A stretch of DNA of 64,000 nucleotides from Marivivens sp. (GCA_024642115.1 JAHEBU010000010.1:62001-126000); one strand, 5' to 3'; counted from the first letter of the stretch, positions 53,990 to 63,609 are shown. Translations and numbers: made by a program. The notes: generated from the letters alone by a model not told the origin.

Positions 53990-54574
53990 ATGTACACGCT
54001 CTACGGCACAAAATCCACGCGGGCGTTTCGGGCGATCTGGATGCTCGAGGAATTGGGGCAACCCTACGATCACCACAAGGACGCGCCCCGGTCCGATACG
54101 GTCCGCACGCTCAACCCCTCGGGCAAGGTGCCGGTTCTGGTGGATGGCGACACGGTGATCCCGGATTCCACGGCGATTCTGACCTATCTGGCGGACAAAC
54201 ATGGGATGCTGACCCACCCGGCCGGCACCCCCGCCCGCGCGCGTCAGGATGCGCTGATGTTCTGCCTGCTGGACGAGGTCGAAGGTCTGGTCTGGGCCGC
54301 CGCCCGCCACAGCTTTATCCTGCCCCCCGAACATCGGCTACCCGCGATCAAGGACAGCCTGAAATGGGAATTTGAACAGAACACCGCCCGAATTTCAAAC
54401 CGGATCGAAGGCGCGTTTCTGATGGGCGTTACGATGACCATCGCGGATATCCTCTGCGCACACCTGACGATGTGGGCCGCTCAGGCCAAATTCCCTGCGC
54501 CTCCGCAGGCCCTGACCGACCACATGACCCGGATGCAGGCGCGGCCCGCCTTTCAGCGGGCGCTGGCGACATAA
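53990..54574 (+). CDS. Glutathione S-transferase family protein
   Basis: A 194-residue GST. The thioredoxin-like domain has LYGTKSTRAFRAIWMLEELG, NPSGKVPVLVDGDTVIPDSTAIL, with the cis-proline and the glutathione-binding DS pair; the helical domain ends MTIADILCAHLTMWA. Substrate unknown. It follows the epimerase gene by 11 bases and could be in the same transcript. The last 22 bases overlap the convergent flavoprotein gene. Confidence 0.9.
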   Translation: MYTLYGTKSTRAFRAIWMLEELGQPYDHHKDAPRSDTVRTLNPSGKVPVLVDGDTVIPDSTAILTYLADKHGMLTHPAGTPARARQDALMFCLLDEVEGLVWAAARHSFILPPEHRLPAIKDSLKWEFEQNTARISNRIEGAFLMGVTMTIADILCAHLTMWAAQAKFPAPPQALTDHMTRMQARPAFQRALAT

Positions 54575-55719
54575 TCCACGGCAGCCCGGCCCGCTGCCCG
54601 GCCGGTCGCAAGGCACCCGGTGATCAGGTAACCGCCGGTCGGCGCCTCCCAATCCAGCATCTCGCCCGCGCAGAACACGCCGGGGCGGTCCCGCAGCATC
54701 AGACCATCGGTCAGGGCATCGAACCTGACACCCCCCGCCGTCGAAATCGCCTCGTCCATCGGGCGGGGACCGGCGTGGCGGACCGGCAGCGCCTTGATCA
54801 GGCGGCCAATATCGGCGGGGAACGGACGGCCCCATTCATTGAGCAGCGCCATGCGCACCGGATCAAGGCGCAGGACCTTGCGCAGGTGATTGGCCAACGT
54901 ATCCTTGCCCTGCTTGCGGATGAGGCGGGACCGGGTTTCATCCAGCGTCCACTGCGGGACCAGATCCATGGTCAGGGCAGCGCCCTCGCGCACCGCCCGA
55001 CTGACGGCGTAGATCGCCCCGCCCTCCAGCCCGCGTTTCGAGACTACAAATTCCCCCCGTTCCACATCGTTGCCCACGGTCAGGGTCACCGCCTTGACCG
55101 GCTGACCGAAATGCGGGGCCATATGGTCGGACCACTCGACAGCCAGCCCGAAATTGGCAGGCTTATACGGCGTCACCTGCGGCAGCAGGTGGCCTGCCCA
55201 CAACCCATCCGACCCCAGCCTTCGCCAACTCGCTCCGCCCAGCGCAAGCACAGTGACATCCGGGGTCGCAACCTGCGGCCCCTCCGGCGTCTGGAACTTG
55301 AGCGCGTCACCCGCAAAGCCCACCCAGCGCCAGCGGGTGTGCAACGTCACGCCCAACTCGCCCAACCGACCCATCCACGCGCGCAGCAACGGCGAAGCCT
55401 TCATCGCCTTGGGAAACACGCGGCCGGTGGAGCCCGTGAACAGCGGCTGGCCCAGCCCCTCGGCCCAGGCCATGACCTCGGTCGGGCCAAAAGACGCAAG
55501 CGTCTGGCGCATGGCTGCGGGCAACGGGCCGTAAGCGTTGACGAAATCAGGCCCATGATCGGCCTTGGTAATGTTCAGACCGGATTTCCCCGCCATCAGG
55601 AACTTGCGACCGACCGAGGGCATCTGGTCGACGACCGTAACGTTGAGCCCAGCGCGGGCCATTTCCTCGGCGGCCATCAGGCCCGCCGGCCCCGCCCCCA
55701 CGACCAACCCGGTTTTCAC
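54553..55719 (-). CDS. BaiN/HI0933-like flavoprotein (TIGR03862 type)
   Basis: A 388-residue NAD(P)/FAD-dependent flavoprotein. It shows the FAD motif GLVVGAGPAGLMAAEEMARAG, then SVGRKFLMAGKSGLNITK and the C-terminal FCAGEMLDWEAPTGGYLI. These are signatures of the HI0933/BaiN family, whose physiological substrates are mostly unknown. It starts with GTG and overlaps the mscS stop by four bases (GTGA). Its 3' end overlaps the GST gene tail to tail. Confidence 0.88.
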   Translation of the reverse strand: MKTGLVVGAGPAGLMAAEEMARAGLNVTVVDQMPSVGRKFLMAGKSGLNITKADHGPDFVNAYGPLPAAMRQTLASFGPTEVMAWAEGLGQPLFTGSTGRVFPKAMKASPLLRAWMGRLGELGVTLHTRWRWVGFAGDALKFQTPEGPQVATPDVTVLALGGASWRRLGSDGLWAGHLLPQVTPYKPANFGLAVEWSDHMAPHFGQPVKAVTLTVGNDVERGEFVVSKRGLEGGAIYAVSRAVREGAALTMDLVPQWTLDETRSRLIRKQGKDTLANHLRKVLRLDPVRMALLNEWGRPFPADIGRLIKALPVRHAGPRPMDEAISTAGGVRFDALTDGLMLRDRPGVFCAGEMLDWEAPTGGYLITGCLATGRAAGRAAVDYVASAR

Positions 55720-57020
55720 TGTGGCATCTGCCCCTTGATTTCAACGACCCGGTGCGGGTACGGAATTTCGATGTTGTTGGCCTTGAGAGCGTTCCAGATC
55801 AGGAACAGCACGTCCGATACATATTTGTTCTTGCCGTCGTCGATCCCGTTCACCCAGAATTCGACGGCAAAGTCGATCCCGCTGTCACCAAACCCGCGCA
55901 ATTCGCAATCGGGGCCATCAGGTTCGGTCAGAACACCGGGATGGGCGGCGACAGCCGCCTCGATGATCGCCGGGACCAGATTGATATCGGTGTCGTAGCT
56001 GACGGAAAACGCGGCCTCGAGCCGGTTGGCCGACCCGGAATCCGAATAGTTGACGACCCGCGTCGTGATGAAATGTTCGTTGGGGACAACGATCCACTTG
56101 CCATCATAAGTGGCAAGGATTGTGGAACGCATGGTCATCTTGACGATGGTCCCCGCCTCACCCCCGTCCAGTTCGACATAGTCGCCCACCGTCGCCTGCC
56201 CCTCGACCAGCAGGATGATGCCCGAGATGAAGTTGGACGCGATCTGCTGCAACCCGAACCCGATCCCCACACCAATCGCACCCCCGATGACCGCGAGCGA
56301 GGTCAGCGAAATCCCCATGATGTTCATCAGCAGCAGGAACGCGATGCCAAAGATCACGATCTCGGCGGTCTTGACGGTCAGTTGCTTGATCGCGGGGCGC
56401 ATCGGCTGACGGCCCAGATAGGCGGCGGATTGGGAATTGGACCATTGACCCAGCCAGAACAGCAGCGACCCGGCAATCAGCCCCCGGATGATGGCCAGCG
56501 CGGAAAAGCTGATCGTGCCCAGTTGCACGACCGATGCTGCCAGAAAATCGGTCAGCGGCGCCAGCAGGCCCAGGGCATACAGGGCCGCGACCGGGACAAG
56601 GATCATCCGGCCAAGGAACCTCAGGAACGGATCGGTGATGATGTCACGGACCAGCGCGCGGGCGGCCAGAAACAGGAACAGCCGCTTGCCAAAGGCGATG
56701 ACGGCGCCCGATCCGAACAGGCTGACCGTCACTTGTTCGCCCACTGCCGTCAGGCCGTAGGCCAGCAACGGCAGGATCAGTGGCAGCACCGGCAGAACGA
56801 AACGGCGGGCCTTGCTCAGCAGGGTCTGGCTTGCCGCGGGCGGTGTCAGGGCGGCAGTCAGCCGAGGGCGCAGGAACCGCCAGATCAGGCGGGCCAGCAG
56901 ATAGGCGGCAACCAACAGGGCAAACTGGGACCAGGCAGCGGGTGACAGCAGCCACCCTTCGGCCAGCGACCACAGGTGCAACGCGGTTTCCCGCGCATGT
57001 GCGACCATATCCTGATCCAT
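55716..57020 (-). CDS. MscS family mechanosensitive channel
   Basis: A 434-residue inner-membrane channel. Five or six hydrophobic segments precede the pore helix region (IGVGIGFGLQQIASNFISGIILLVEG), which is followed by the beta domain VGDYVELDGGEAGTIVKMTMRSTILATYDGKWIVVPN. That order is the MscS core: pore helix TM3 then beta domain. It releases solutes under osmotic downshock. The N-terminal extension makes it longer than E. coli MscS (286 residues). ATG 57020. Confidence 0.92.
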   Translation of the reverse strand: MDQDMVAHARETALHLWSLAEGWLLSPAAWSQFALLVAAYLLARLIWRFLRPRLTAALTPPAASQTLLSKARRFVLPVLPLILPLLAYGLTAVGEQVTVSLFGSGAVIAFGKRLFLFLAARALVRDIITDPFLRFLGRMILVPVAALYALGLLAPLTDFLAASVVQLGTISFSALAIIRGLIAGSLLFWLGQWSNSQSAAYLGRQPMRPAIKQLTVKTAEIVIFGIAFLLLMNIMGISLTSLAVIGGAIGVGIGFGLQQIASNFISGIILLVEGQATVGDYVELDGGEAGTIVKMTMRSTILATYDGKWIVVPNEHFITTRVVNYSDSGSANRLEAAFSVSYDTDINLVPAIIEAAVAAHPGVLTEPDGPDCELRGFGDSGIDFAVEFWVNGIDDGKNKYVSDVLFLIWNALKANNIEIPYPHRVVEIKGQMPQ

Positions 57021-57093
57021 GCGATGCCCCCCTTGTCCTTTGACCCCTGCGGGTCATCCTATGACGGCAAGTGCGTCACGGAAACAAGGGCCG

Positions 57094-57393
57094 ATGTCAG
57101 ATCTCCCCACCTGTGCCTTGTGCGGCCGTGTCATCCCGCCGGATGTCCCGCAAAGCCTGCACCACCTGATCCCCAAACTCAAAGGGGGCAAAGGCGGGCC
57201 GACGGTCCTGCTCCATCACATCTGTCACAAGGAAATCCACGCCGCGCTCAGCGAGGCCGAACTCGCCCGGCTCTACAACACGCCCGAGGCGTTGCGCAGC
57301 CATCCCCGGCTTGGCAAATTCATCGACTGGGTGCGCAAACGCCCCCCGGGGTTTCTGTCGCGCACGCCGGGCGGTCAGCGCAAACGACCCTGA
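57094..57393 (+). CDS. HNH endonuclease-like protein
   Basis: A 99-residue protein with two zinc-type elements: CALCGRVIP at the front and a second in HHLIPKLKGGKGG...LLHHICHKEIHAAL. The HHLIPK-x-H-x-x-C-H-x-x-IH order fits a small HNH domain. No restriction or toxin partner is adjacent, so its target is unknown. ATG 57094 is preferred (AAGGG upstream); an ATG at 57061 is also in frame. Confidence 0.75.
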   Translation: MSDLPTCALCGRVIPPDVPQSLHHLIPKLKGGKGGPTVLLHHICHKEIHAALSEAELARLYNTPEALRSHPRLGKFIDWVRKRPPGFLSRTPGGQRKRP

Positions 57394-57395
57394 AA

Positions 57396-57429
57396 TTCAC
57401 GTCACCACAACAACTCTCGGGGGGTGAGC
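57396..57429 (+). repeat. Dispersed intergenic repeat, type A (diverged)
   Basis: TTCACGTCACCACAACAACT followed by CTCGGGGGG. It starts 3 bases after the HNH gene stop. The stretch from here to 57650 has no gene I can support; it becomes AT-rich after about 57560. Confidence 0.6.
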
Positions 57430-57650
57430 GGCGAACCGGAAATGTGCCAGTGGCGCAGTTCAGCCGCGAACGGGCGGAGCCCTGGCGCCGAGGGCCGAGG
57501 GGGATGGATGCGGCGCCTTCTCTAATGATGGCCCCACCTATCGGCGTACTGGTCAAGGCGATTTACTGAAAAAAATTTATCATTTTCAAAATTGCAGAAA
57601 GGACTGTTGAACAATCAAATGCTCTCGCTACATTAGCCGTTTCCGTTGCT

Positions 57651-58145
57651 CTATTCAAACTTGACCCCCAGATCATTCCTTCGCCTAAAGTCTTCCAGTT
57701 CCAAGATCAGTTGTGCAATTGAAGAGGTAAAAACGATGCGATTTGAATTAATGAAAATACAGTCCTTCAACTCGAATCTTCCTTCTCCCTGAAATACCAA
57801 ATCAACTCCAGTGAAAGTACAGCGGTCGAAACATTTGCCGTCAATTACTACCTCAGTATTGTGGAATTTTTCGTATTTATGGGATTGTCTAACCTTCTTG
57901 ATCCTCTTCGGAAGGAGAGACCTTAATAACCAGTCAGACAGAAGACAGAAGCTTATTCCGAAAAAGAATATTGCAAAAAACCGGATCCATGCTTCAGTTG
58001 GAGTCGAGTAGTTCCCTTGAAATATATTCTCTAGAATTGCATGGCTACCGATGGATTCAGAAACTTCTCCAATCATCCACTGGTAAATGGCCTCTAAGGT
58101 AATTCCAATGAAAGAAGTGAGTAAAAGGAGCATCTTCTTCTTCAT
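57651..58145 (-). CDS. Low-GC membrane protein with pentapeptide-like tail
   Basis: A 164-residue protein of unknown function. It has two hydrophobic segments (about 4-25 and 54-78), a basic stretch (LLPKRIKKVRQSHKYEKF) and a cytoplasmic tail with pentapeptide-like spacing (CFDRCTFTGVDLVFQGEGRFELKDCIF). The base composition is far lower in GC than its neighbours, as is the flanking sequence 57560-58300, which points to recent transfer. GGAG precedes the start; a GTG one codon upstream is possible. Confidence 0.65.
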   Translation of the reverse strand: MKKKMLLLLTSFIGITLEAIYQWMIGEVSESIGSHAILENIFQGNYSTPTEAWIRFFAIFFFGISFCLLSDWLLRSLLPKRIKKVRQSHKYEKFHNTEVVIDGKCFDRCTFTGVDLVFQGEGRFELKDCIFINSNRIVFTSSIAQLILELEDFRRRNDLGVKFE

Positions 58146-58306
58146 CACTTGAAACTCCAGAGGACCTACTAGTAAATTCTAGCCAACTTTATACTTCTCT
58201 TTTAAAAGCGATCAGGATCAGGTTGTCTACTTGTTTATCATTTGGCAATTTGGTTCCTCCCCACTATTTCAAAAACGGCGAACCGATCCAACGTAGTCGC
58301 AATACC

Positions 58307-58906
58307 TCAGACCATCCGCTTGATCCCGGCGATCAGCCGCGGATCGGCGGCCAGCGCATCCGCCGCCCAGTCGCGCGCGCAGCCCGTCACATCGTCGGCC
58401 AGACGGTCCACCAGCCCCATCGCCAGCGCCTCCTCGGCCCCGACCCTGGCTCCGGCCATCAGGATCAGCCGGGCCCGCGCGGGCCCCACCAGTGCCGACA
58501 GGCGGGCGGGGTCGCTGGGCTGGGGCAGGAATCCCAGCTTCATCACCGGATAGAAAAACCTCGCCCCCGGCACGGCCACCCGCAGATCACAAGCCAGCGC
58601 CATGCCGAACGCGCCCCCGGCCAGCGTCCCATTCAGCGCGGCAATGGTCAGGCCGGGCAGGGCGGCGATGGCCCCCGACAAACGCTCCCAAACCGGATCG
58701 GTGGCAAGGCCCGCACGGGCCTCGTCCAGATCGGCGCCCGCGCTGAAAACCTTGCCGGTCCCGGTCAGGATCAGCACCTTGGCGTCCCCGGCGCGCTCGA
58801 CCGCGCCGGCCAGATCGACCAACATCGTGCGGGTCAGCGAATTGGCCTTGTCCGGGCGGTTGAGCGTAACGATCCAAAGATCGCCCTCGGTCGTGATGTC
58901 GATCAT
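58307..58906 (-). CDS. Enoyl-CoA hydratase/isomerase family protein (short)
   Basis: A 199-residue crotonase-fold protein. The CoA-binding GKVFSAGADLDEA and the oxyanion loop LAGGAFGMALACDLRVA are present. It is about 55 residues shorter than usual because the C-terminal helices end at IAGIKRMV, and the usual second catalytic glutamate is hard to place, so activity is unsure. It overlaps the SDR gene by four bases (ATGA). The low-GC pocket begins just beyond its stop. Confidence 0.85.
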   Translation of the reverse strand: MIDITTEGDLWIVTLNRPDKANSLTRTMLVDLAGAVERAGDAKVLILTGTGKVFSAGADLDEARAGLATDPVWERLSGAIAALPGLTIAALNGTLAGGAFGMALACDLRVAVPGARFFYPVMKLGFLPQPSDPARLSALVGPARARLILMAGARVGAEEALAMGLVDRLADDVTGCARDWAADALAADPRLIAGIKRMV

Positions 58907-59649
58907 ACCAGCCCCACCCGCCTGCGGATCGCCGGATCGCGCAGGGACACGTCGGTTCCCAGAAATTCGTCCGCATCCGGGCCGCACATCCAGACCAGCG
59001 CACAGGCGGGCCAGTCGGGCTGGATATGGATGGACCAGTCCAGCTTGGCCACCGGCCCCACGCCCGAGGCCTTGATCGCCGCCTGCATGTCGGTGGCAAC
59101 CGTGCCTGGGGACAGACCCAGGGCGCGGATACCCCGGCCCGCTCCTTCCTCGTGGGCCATGCGGGTCAGCATGTAAGCCCCCGCCTTGGACGCGCAGTAG
59201 GCCGACCAGCCCTCGACCGGATTATGGGCCGCGCCCGACGATATCGTGATGAACGTGCCCCCCTCGGGCAGGACTGGCAGGGCGGCGCGCATTCCGTGAA
59301 ACACGCCCTTGAGGTTGATGTCGATGGTCTTGCCCCAGACATCCGGATCGCACTCGGTCAACGGGGCCATCGGATCGACAACACCCGCATTGGCGATGAA
59401 CACGTCCAACCGCCCAAAAGTGTCCAATGTGGCGGCGACAGCCGCCTCCACCTCCCAATAGCGGCTGACATCGCAGGGGATGGCGATGGCCGCCGGACCC
59501 AACTCGCCCGCAATTCGGCCAATATGCTCGCCCGACCGTGCCAACAGGGCGACCTTAGCCCCTGCGGCGACAAAGGCACGCGCCGCCGCCTCGCCGATGC
59601 CGCGACTGGCTCCGGTCACGATCACGACCTTGTCGGTCATCTGCTCCAT
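58903..59649 (-). CDS. SDR family oxidoreductase
   Basis: A 248-residue classical short-chain dehydrogenase. Cofactor binding is at VTGASRGIGEAAA, then FIANAG, ISSGAAHNPVEGWSAYCASKAG (Ser, Tyr and Lys of the active site) and LSPGTVATDM. The substrate is probably a hydroxyacyl or alcohol compound, given the enoyl-CoA hydratase in the same operon. ATG 59649 has GGAG upstream and is preferred to one 9 bases later. Confidence 0.9.
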   Translation of the reverse strand: MEQMTDKVVIVTGASRGIGEAAARAFVAAGAKVALLARSGEHIGRIAGELGPAAIAIPCDVSRYWEVEAAVAATLDTFGRLDVFIANAGVVDPMAPLTECDPDVWGKTIDINLKGVFHGMRAALPVLPEGGTFITISSGAAHNPVEGWSAYCASKAGAYMLTRMAHEEGAGRGIRALGLSPGTVATDMQAAIKASGVGPVAKLDWSIHIQPDWPACALVWMCGPDADEFLGTDVSLRDPAIRRRVGLV

Positions 59650-59775
59650 TTCTGCACTCCGATCCTCTTTCCCAAACAGACAACCCCGGTTAGGTTCTGG
59701 TCGAGAAAACCCTACCTTGACCCTCCCGGCAAGGCAGGCCAACAATCCGAAAGATTTTAACCGAAAGGATAAGCC

Positions 59776-61287
59776 ATGACCGTTTTCAAGTGCGCCCGCA
59801 GCGCCGTTTGCATTGCAGCCCTCTTTGCAGGCTCGGCGGCACAGGCCGACGTGACCGCCCAGCAAGTCTGGGACAGCTGGAAAGGATACATGGGCATCTA
59901 CGGGGAAAACGGATTTTCCGTGGGGTCCGAAACCATGTCGGGCAACACGCTGACCGTGTCCGGGATGACCATTGATTCGACCACTCAGACCGGCACGATC
60001 AAGGGGACGCTCGACCAGATCCTGCTGACTGAAAACGGCGACGGGACGGTCACAGTCACCATGTCCGACAGCTATCCGATCACGGTGACATCGACCACCC
60101 CGGACGGGGTGAATCAGGTGATCGACATGGCGATCAACCAGTCCGGGCTCAAGATGATGGTCAGCGGGACGCCCGAGGAAATGACCTATGCCCTGACCGC
60201 CGACCGGTACGGGTTCAAGGTCAACTCGATCGTCGAAGACGGCGCGCCCGTCCCCGGCGATGTCACCATCACCGCCAACAACGTGACCGGGTCCTACCTG
60301 GCCAAAACCGGCGACATGCGCGACATCACCTATGACGTAAAGGCCGCGACGGTCGATATCCTTGCCGATTTCGCCGATCCGCAGAACGGCGGCGCCTTCA
60401 CCCTGTCAGGTCAGCTCAAGGACATGGCGGCGAACGCCGCCGTCATCATGCCGCTGGACGCCAACATGGACATGCCAGAGACGCTGTTCACCAATGGCAT
60501 GTCGATCAAGGGCGGCTATACCTATGGCGCGGGGAACTACCTGTTCTCGGTCAAGGACGTGCCCGATGCGATGGACGGCACGGCCTCGGCCACGGGCGGC
60601 ACGCTCGACTTTTCGATGGACAAGGATGCGCTGGCCTACAACACGGCCACCACGGGCCTGACCGTGAACGTGACCGGGGCGCAGATCCCCTTTCCGATCG
60701 ACGTCAGCCTCGCGGAACTGGGTATGGGCTTTTCCATGCCGCTGTCCAAGACGGACGCCCCTGCCCCCTTTACGACCAAGATCAACCTGACCGACCTTGC
60801 AGTGAACGACATGATCTGGTCGATGATCGACCCCACGGCAGCCCTGCCGCACGATCCAGCCACCGCCCAGATCGACCTGTCAGGCACGGCCAAGCTGTTC
60901 TATGACCTGCTCGACCCCGCCGTCGCAGAAGAGCTTGCCGCCGCCGACGTTCCCGGCGAAATCGACTCTCTCAACCTCAACAGCCTCAAGCTGGCCGTTG
61001 CCGGGGCGCTGATTACCGGGACCGGCGGGTTCACCTTTGACAACACCGACATGACCACCTTCGACGGCATCCCTGCCCCCACCGGCGAAATCAACCTGCA
61101 AATCAACGGGGCCAACGGTCTGATCGACAAACTGGTGGCGATGGGCATGGTCCCCGAAGATCAGGCGTCGATGGGCCGGATGATGATGGGCATGTTCACC
61201 CAAGTGGTCGGCGACGACCAACTGACCTCCAAGATCGAGGTCAAGGGCGACGGTTCGATCAGTGCCAACGGCCAACGGATCAAGTGA
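59776..61287 (+). CDS. DUF2125 exported protein, copy 1
   Basis: A 503-residue protein with a signal peptide (SAVCIAALFAGSAAQADVT). The long mature part is strand-rich and repetitive, with DUF2125 features such as ADVTAQQVWDSWKGYM at the front and IEVKGDGSISANGQRIK at the end. Function unknown; the next gene is a paralogue with the same start (ADVTADDVW) and end (ISANGQRLR). It is separated from the next by an intrinsic terminator. Confidence 0.85.
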   Translation: MTVFKCARSAVCIAALFAGSAAQADVTAQQVWDSWKGYMGIYGENGFSVGSETMSGNTLTVSGMTIDSTTQTGTIKGTLDQILLTENGDGTVTVTMSDSYPITVTSTTPDGVNQVIDMAINQSGLKMMVSGTPEEMTYALTADRYGFKVNSIVEDGAPVPGDVTITANNVTGSYLAKTGDMRDITYDVKAATVDILADFADPQNGGAFTLSGQLKDMAANAAVIMPLDANMDMPETLFTNGMSIKGGYTYGAGNYLFSVKDVPDAMDGTASATGGTLDFSMDKDALAYNTATTGLTVNVTGAQIPFPIDVSLAELGMGFSMPLSKTDAPAPFTTKINLTDLAVNDMIWSMIDPTAALPHDPATAQIDLSGTAKLFYDLLDPAVAEELAAADVPGEIDSLNLNSLKLAVAGALITGTGGFTFDNTDMTTFDGIPAPTGEINLQINGANGLIDKLVAMGMVPEDQASMGRMMMGMFTQVVGDDQLTSKIEVKGDGSISANGQRIK

Positions 61288-61310
61288 CCCCGTCCGTCTG
61301 AAACCCCCAG

Positions 61311-61339
61311 TGCCGCGCGGTCCCTCCGCGCGGCATTTT
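61311..61339 (+). terminator. Intrinsic terminator of DUF2125 copy 1
   Basis: A perfect 10-bp stem TGCCGCGCGG/CCGCGCGGCA with loop TCCCT, followed by TTTTC. It lies between the two paralogues, so copy 2 may be expressed less or from its own promoter. Confidence 0.9.
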
Positions 61340-61360
61340 CATTTGTGAAAGGTGCCGCCC

Positions 61361-62875
61361 ATGTTCCGTTTCAGCCTCATCGCCCTGCCGCTCGCCGCCC
61401 TTGGCACAACAGCCGCCGCCGATGTGACGGCAGATGATGTCTGGGCCAACGGGGTGGCCTATATGGCCGCTTTGGGCGGACAGATCACCGGGACATTGGT
61501 GCGGGACGGATCGGTCGTGACGGTCAGCGATATTTCCATAGATTTTACGCTGCCCCTGCAACTCGGGCACGTCACGCTCACCACATCGCCCCAGATCATG
61601 ACCGAACACGGCGACGGTTCGGTGTCGGTCGGGTATGGTGACGGGATTGCCTATACCATCGCGTCCAGACTGCCCAATCTGGGGCCCATCTCGGCCACGC
61701 TCGACATGCGCTGGCAAAGCTTTGACATGACCTGCACGGGCACTCCGGGCGACATCACCTACACCTACGCGATCAAAAGCGCGACAACCGCCCTGACCGA
61801 TTACACCCTCCCCAAAGAGGCGGTCGGGTCTGTCTCGCTCACCTTGCAGAACGACGGTATTGACGGAACGATCCGTGTGGTCGAAGGCGACATGCTGCGC
61901 ATTTCCGCCGTCACAAAGGCAGGGCCGGCCAAGACCGACATGACCTTTGTCGATTCGATGGGAGGGGCCAGCAGTTATCAGGCTGAAAGCCGGGGAAGCG
62001 ACAGCATCACCGAACTCGTCCTCCTCCCCGGCGGGGCCGATCTGCTCAACCTTTCTCCCGCGCTTCAGGCGGGAATGAGCCTGAGTTTGAAACAGACTGC
62101 CCAAGGCGGGTCGAGCATCACCAAGACCTTTGCGACTGCCGGCAATATGCTGACCAACGATACCCAGCAGACCGGCGCGTCCGACGCTGCGGTCCGAATT
62201 GATCAAACCGGTATTGATATGACAGCCAGCGTAAATAGCTGGATCACCTCCTATACCTTGCCGGAACCGGCGTCCGGTCAGGTCGATGTGACCGGAAGGA
62301 ATGTCGCCGCACATATCACGATTCCGCTCTTGTCGGGCACGGACCCGCAACCGTTCCGCTATGCCATCCGGCTGGACGAGTTGACGCTGTCTGACGACAC
62401 CTGGGCCCTGTTCGACCCCACCGCGCAATTCCCCCGCGATCCGGGGTCAGTCGACGTGGATATCACCGGAACGGCGACGTTCGGCTTTGACGTGGTCGAT
62501 GCCTACACTTGGGCCGATCTCTATTACACCAACGACATTCCGGTAACGGCCAACTCTGTCAGCATCGACGCTCTCACGCTCAACGGGGCGGGGCTGGCCT
62601 TTGCCGGCACGGGCGAATTCACCTTTGATCCAACCGACACCTACACCATCCCCGGTATGCCCCGGCCACAAGGAACCGCCACCATGTCACTCGCCGGGCT
62701 CAGCGGCTTTTTCGACCGGCTGGTCGCGATGGGCCTGATGGACGCGAACGAGGCGATGATGACCCGGCTCGGCATGGGTATGGTGTTCAAGGCCGAAGGG
62801 ACCGACAGCCTCACCTCGTCCATCGTGATCGACGAAGCGGGACAGATAAGCGCGAACGGCCAGCGCCTGCGTTAA
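61361..62875 (+). CDS. DUF2125 exported protein, copy 2
   Basis: A 504-residue paralogue of the upstream product. The signal peptide is RFSLIALPLAALGTTAAADVT. It shares landmarks with copy 1 (ADVTADDVW at the front, a central FDPTAQFPRDP matching copy 1 IDPTAALPHDP, GFFDRLVAMGL near the C-terminus and ISANGQRLR at the end) but has diverged strongly in between. ATG 61361 follows AAAGGTG; a GTG at 61352 is possible. The 3' end meets the convergent dienelactone hydrolase gene with a 4-bp overlap. Confidence 0.85.
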   Translation: MFRFSLIALPLAALGTTAAADVTADDVWANGVAYMAALGGQITGTLVRDGSVVTVSDISIDFTLPLQLGHVTLTTSPQIMTEHGDGSVSVGYGDGIAYTIASRLPNLGPISATLDMRWQSFDMTCTGTPGDITYTYAIKSATTALTDYTLPKEAVGSVSLTLQNDGIDGTIRVVEGDMLRISAVTKAGPAKTDMTFVDSMGGASSYQAESRGSDSITELVLLPGGADLLNLSPALQAGMSLSLKQTAQGGSSITKTFATAGNMLTNDTQQTGASDAAVRIDQTGIDMTASVNSWITSYTLPEPASGQVDVTGRNVAAHITIPLLSGTDPQPFRYAIRLDELTLSDDTWALFDPTAQFPRDPGSVDVDITGTATFGFDVVDAYTWADLYYTNDIPVTANSVSIDALTLNGAGLAFAGTGEFTFDPTDTYTIPGMPRPQGTATMSLAGLSGFFDRLVAMGLMDANEAMMTRLGMGMVFKAEGTDSLTSSIVIDEAGQISANGQRLR

Positions 62876-63609
62876 AGGCTTTCGGCAAACAGCGCCATGA
62901 TCCGGTCCCAGTGGCGGGCGGCCCCCTTGGCGTCATAGGGTCCGTTCCCCTCGATCGACCAGCCGTGCTGGCAGCCGACGTAATTCTCGATCATGTGGTC
63001 CACCTCGGCCTCGCGCAGCGCTTGGGCCAACGCGGCGGACTGTTCGGGCGGGAAACTCTGATCGACCCCGGCCACGCCGACATAAAACCGGGCCTTGGCC
63101 CCTTTCAGATACTTGTGCGGGCTTTGCGGATCGTCCGTGGCCAGACCGCCGCCATGCAGGCTCGCCGCCGCCACGATCCGGTCGGGATAGGCGCAGGCCG
63201 CCCGCATCGCGCGCCCCCCGCCCATGCAATAGCCCAGGGTGGCGATGGGGCCGTTGACCCCCGCCGCCGTCATCGCCTCCAGAAACGCGGCAGTGTCCGA
63301 CACGGTCATCTGCTGACTGGTTCCGCCGATCATGCCCATCAGGGCGTTGCGGCTGGCCTCGTGGGCAAAGGACGTCTTTGGATCAAACGGGCCATAGGCG
63401 CCAAAGCGATAGAACAGGTCAGGGACCAGCACGGCATAGCCCGCCGCCGCGATCCGTTCGGCCATGACATCCAGCACGCGGCGCGGGCCAAAGGCGTCCA
63501 TGTACAGGATGACCCCCGACAACGGGCCATCGGCCCGATGGTCGGGCAGCGCCAGATGGGCAGGGGCAGCGCCGTCAGCGGTGGCAACGTTCAGGGACTG
63601 GATCGTCAT
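62872..63609 (-). CDS. Dienelactone hydrolase family protein
   Basis: A 245-residue alpha/beta hydrolase. The nucleophile cysteine is in GYCMGGGRAM, the acid in VGVAGVDQSFPP and the histidine in VGCQHGWSIEG. It is close in layout to the truncated protein at 2-460. Cytoplasmic, substrate unknown. ATG 63609 has GGAG upstream. Confidence 0.9.
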   Translation of the reverse strand: MTIQSLNVATADGAAPAHLALPDHRADGPLSGVILYMDAFGPRRVLDVMAERIAAAGYAVLVPDLFYRFGAYGPFDPKTSFAHEASRNALMGMIGGTSQQMTVSDTAAFLEAMTAAGVNGPIATLGYCMGGGRAMRAACAYPDRIVAAASLHGGGLATDDPQSPHKYLKGAKARFYVGVAGVDQSFPPEQSAALAQALREAEVDHMIENYVGCQHGWSIEGNGPYDAKGAARHWDRIMALFAESL

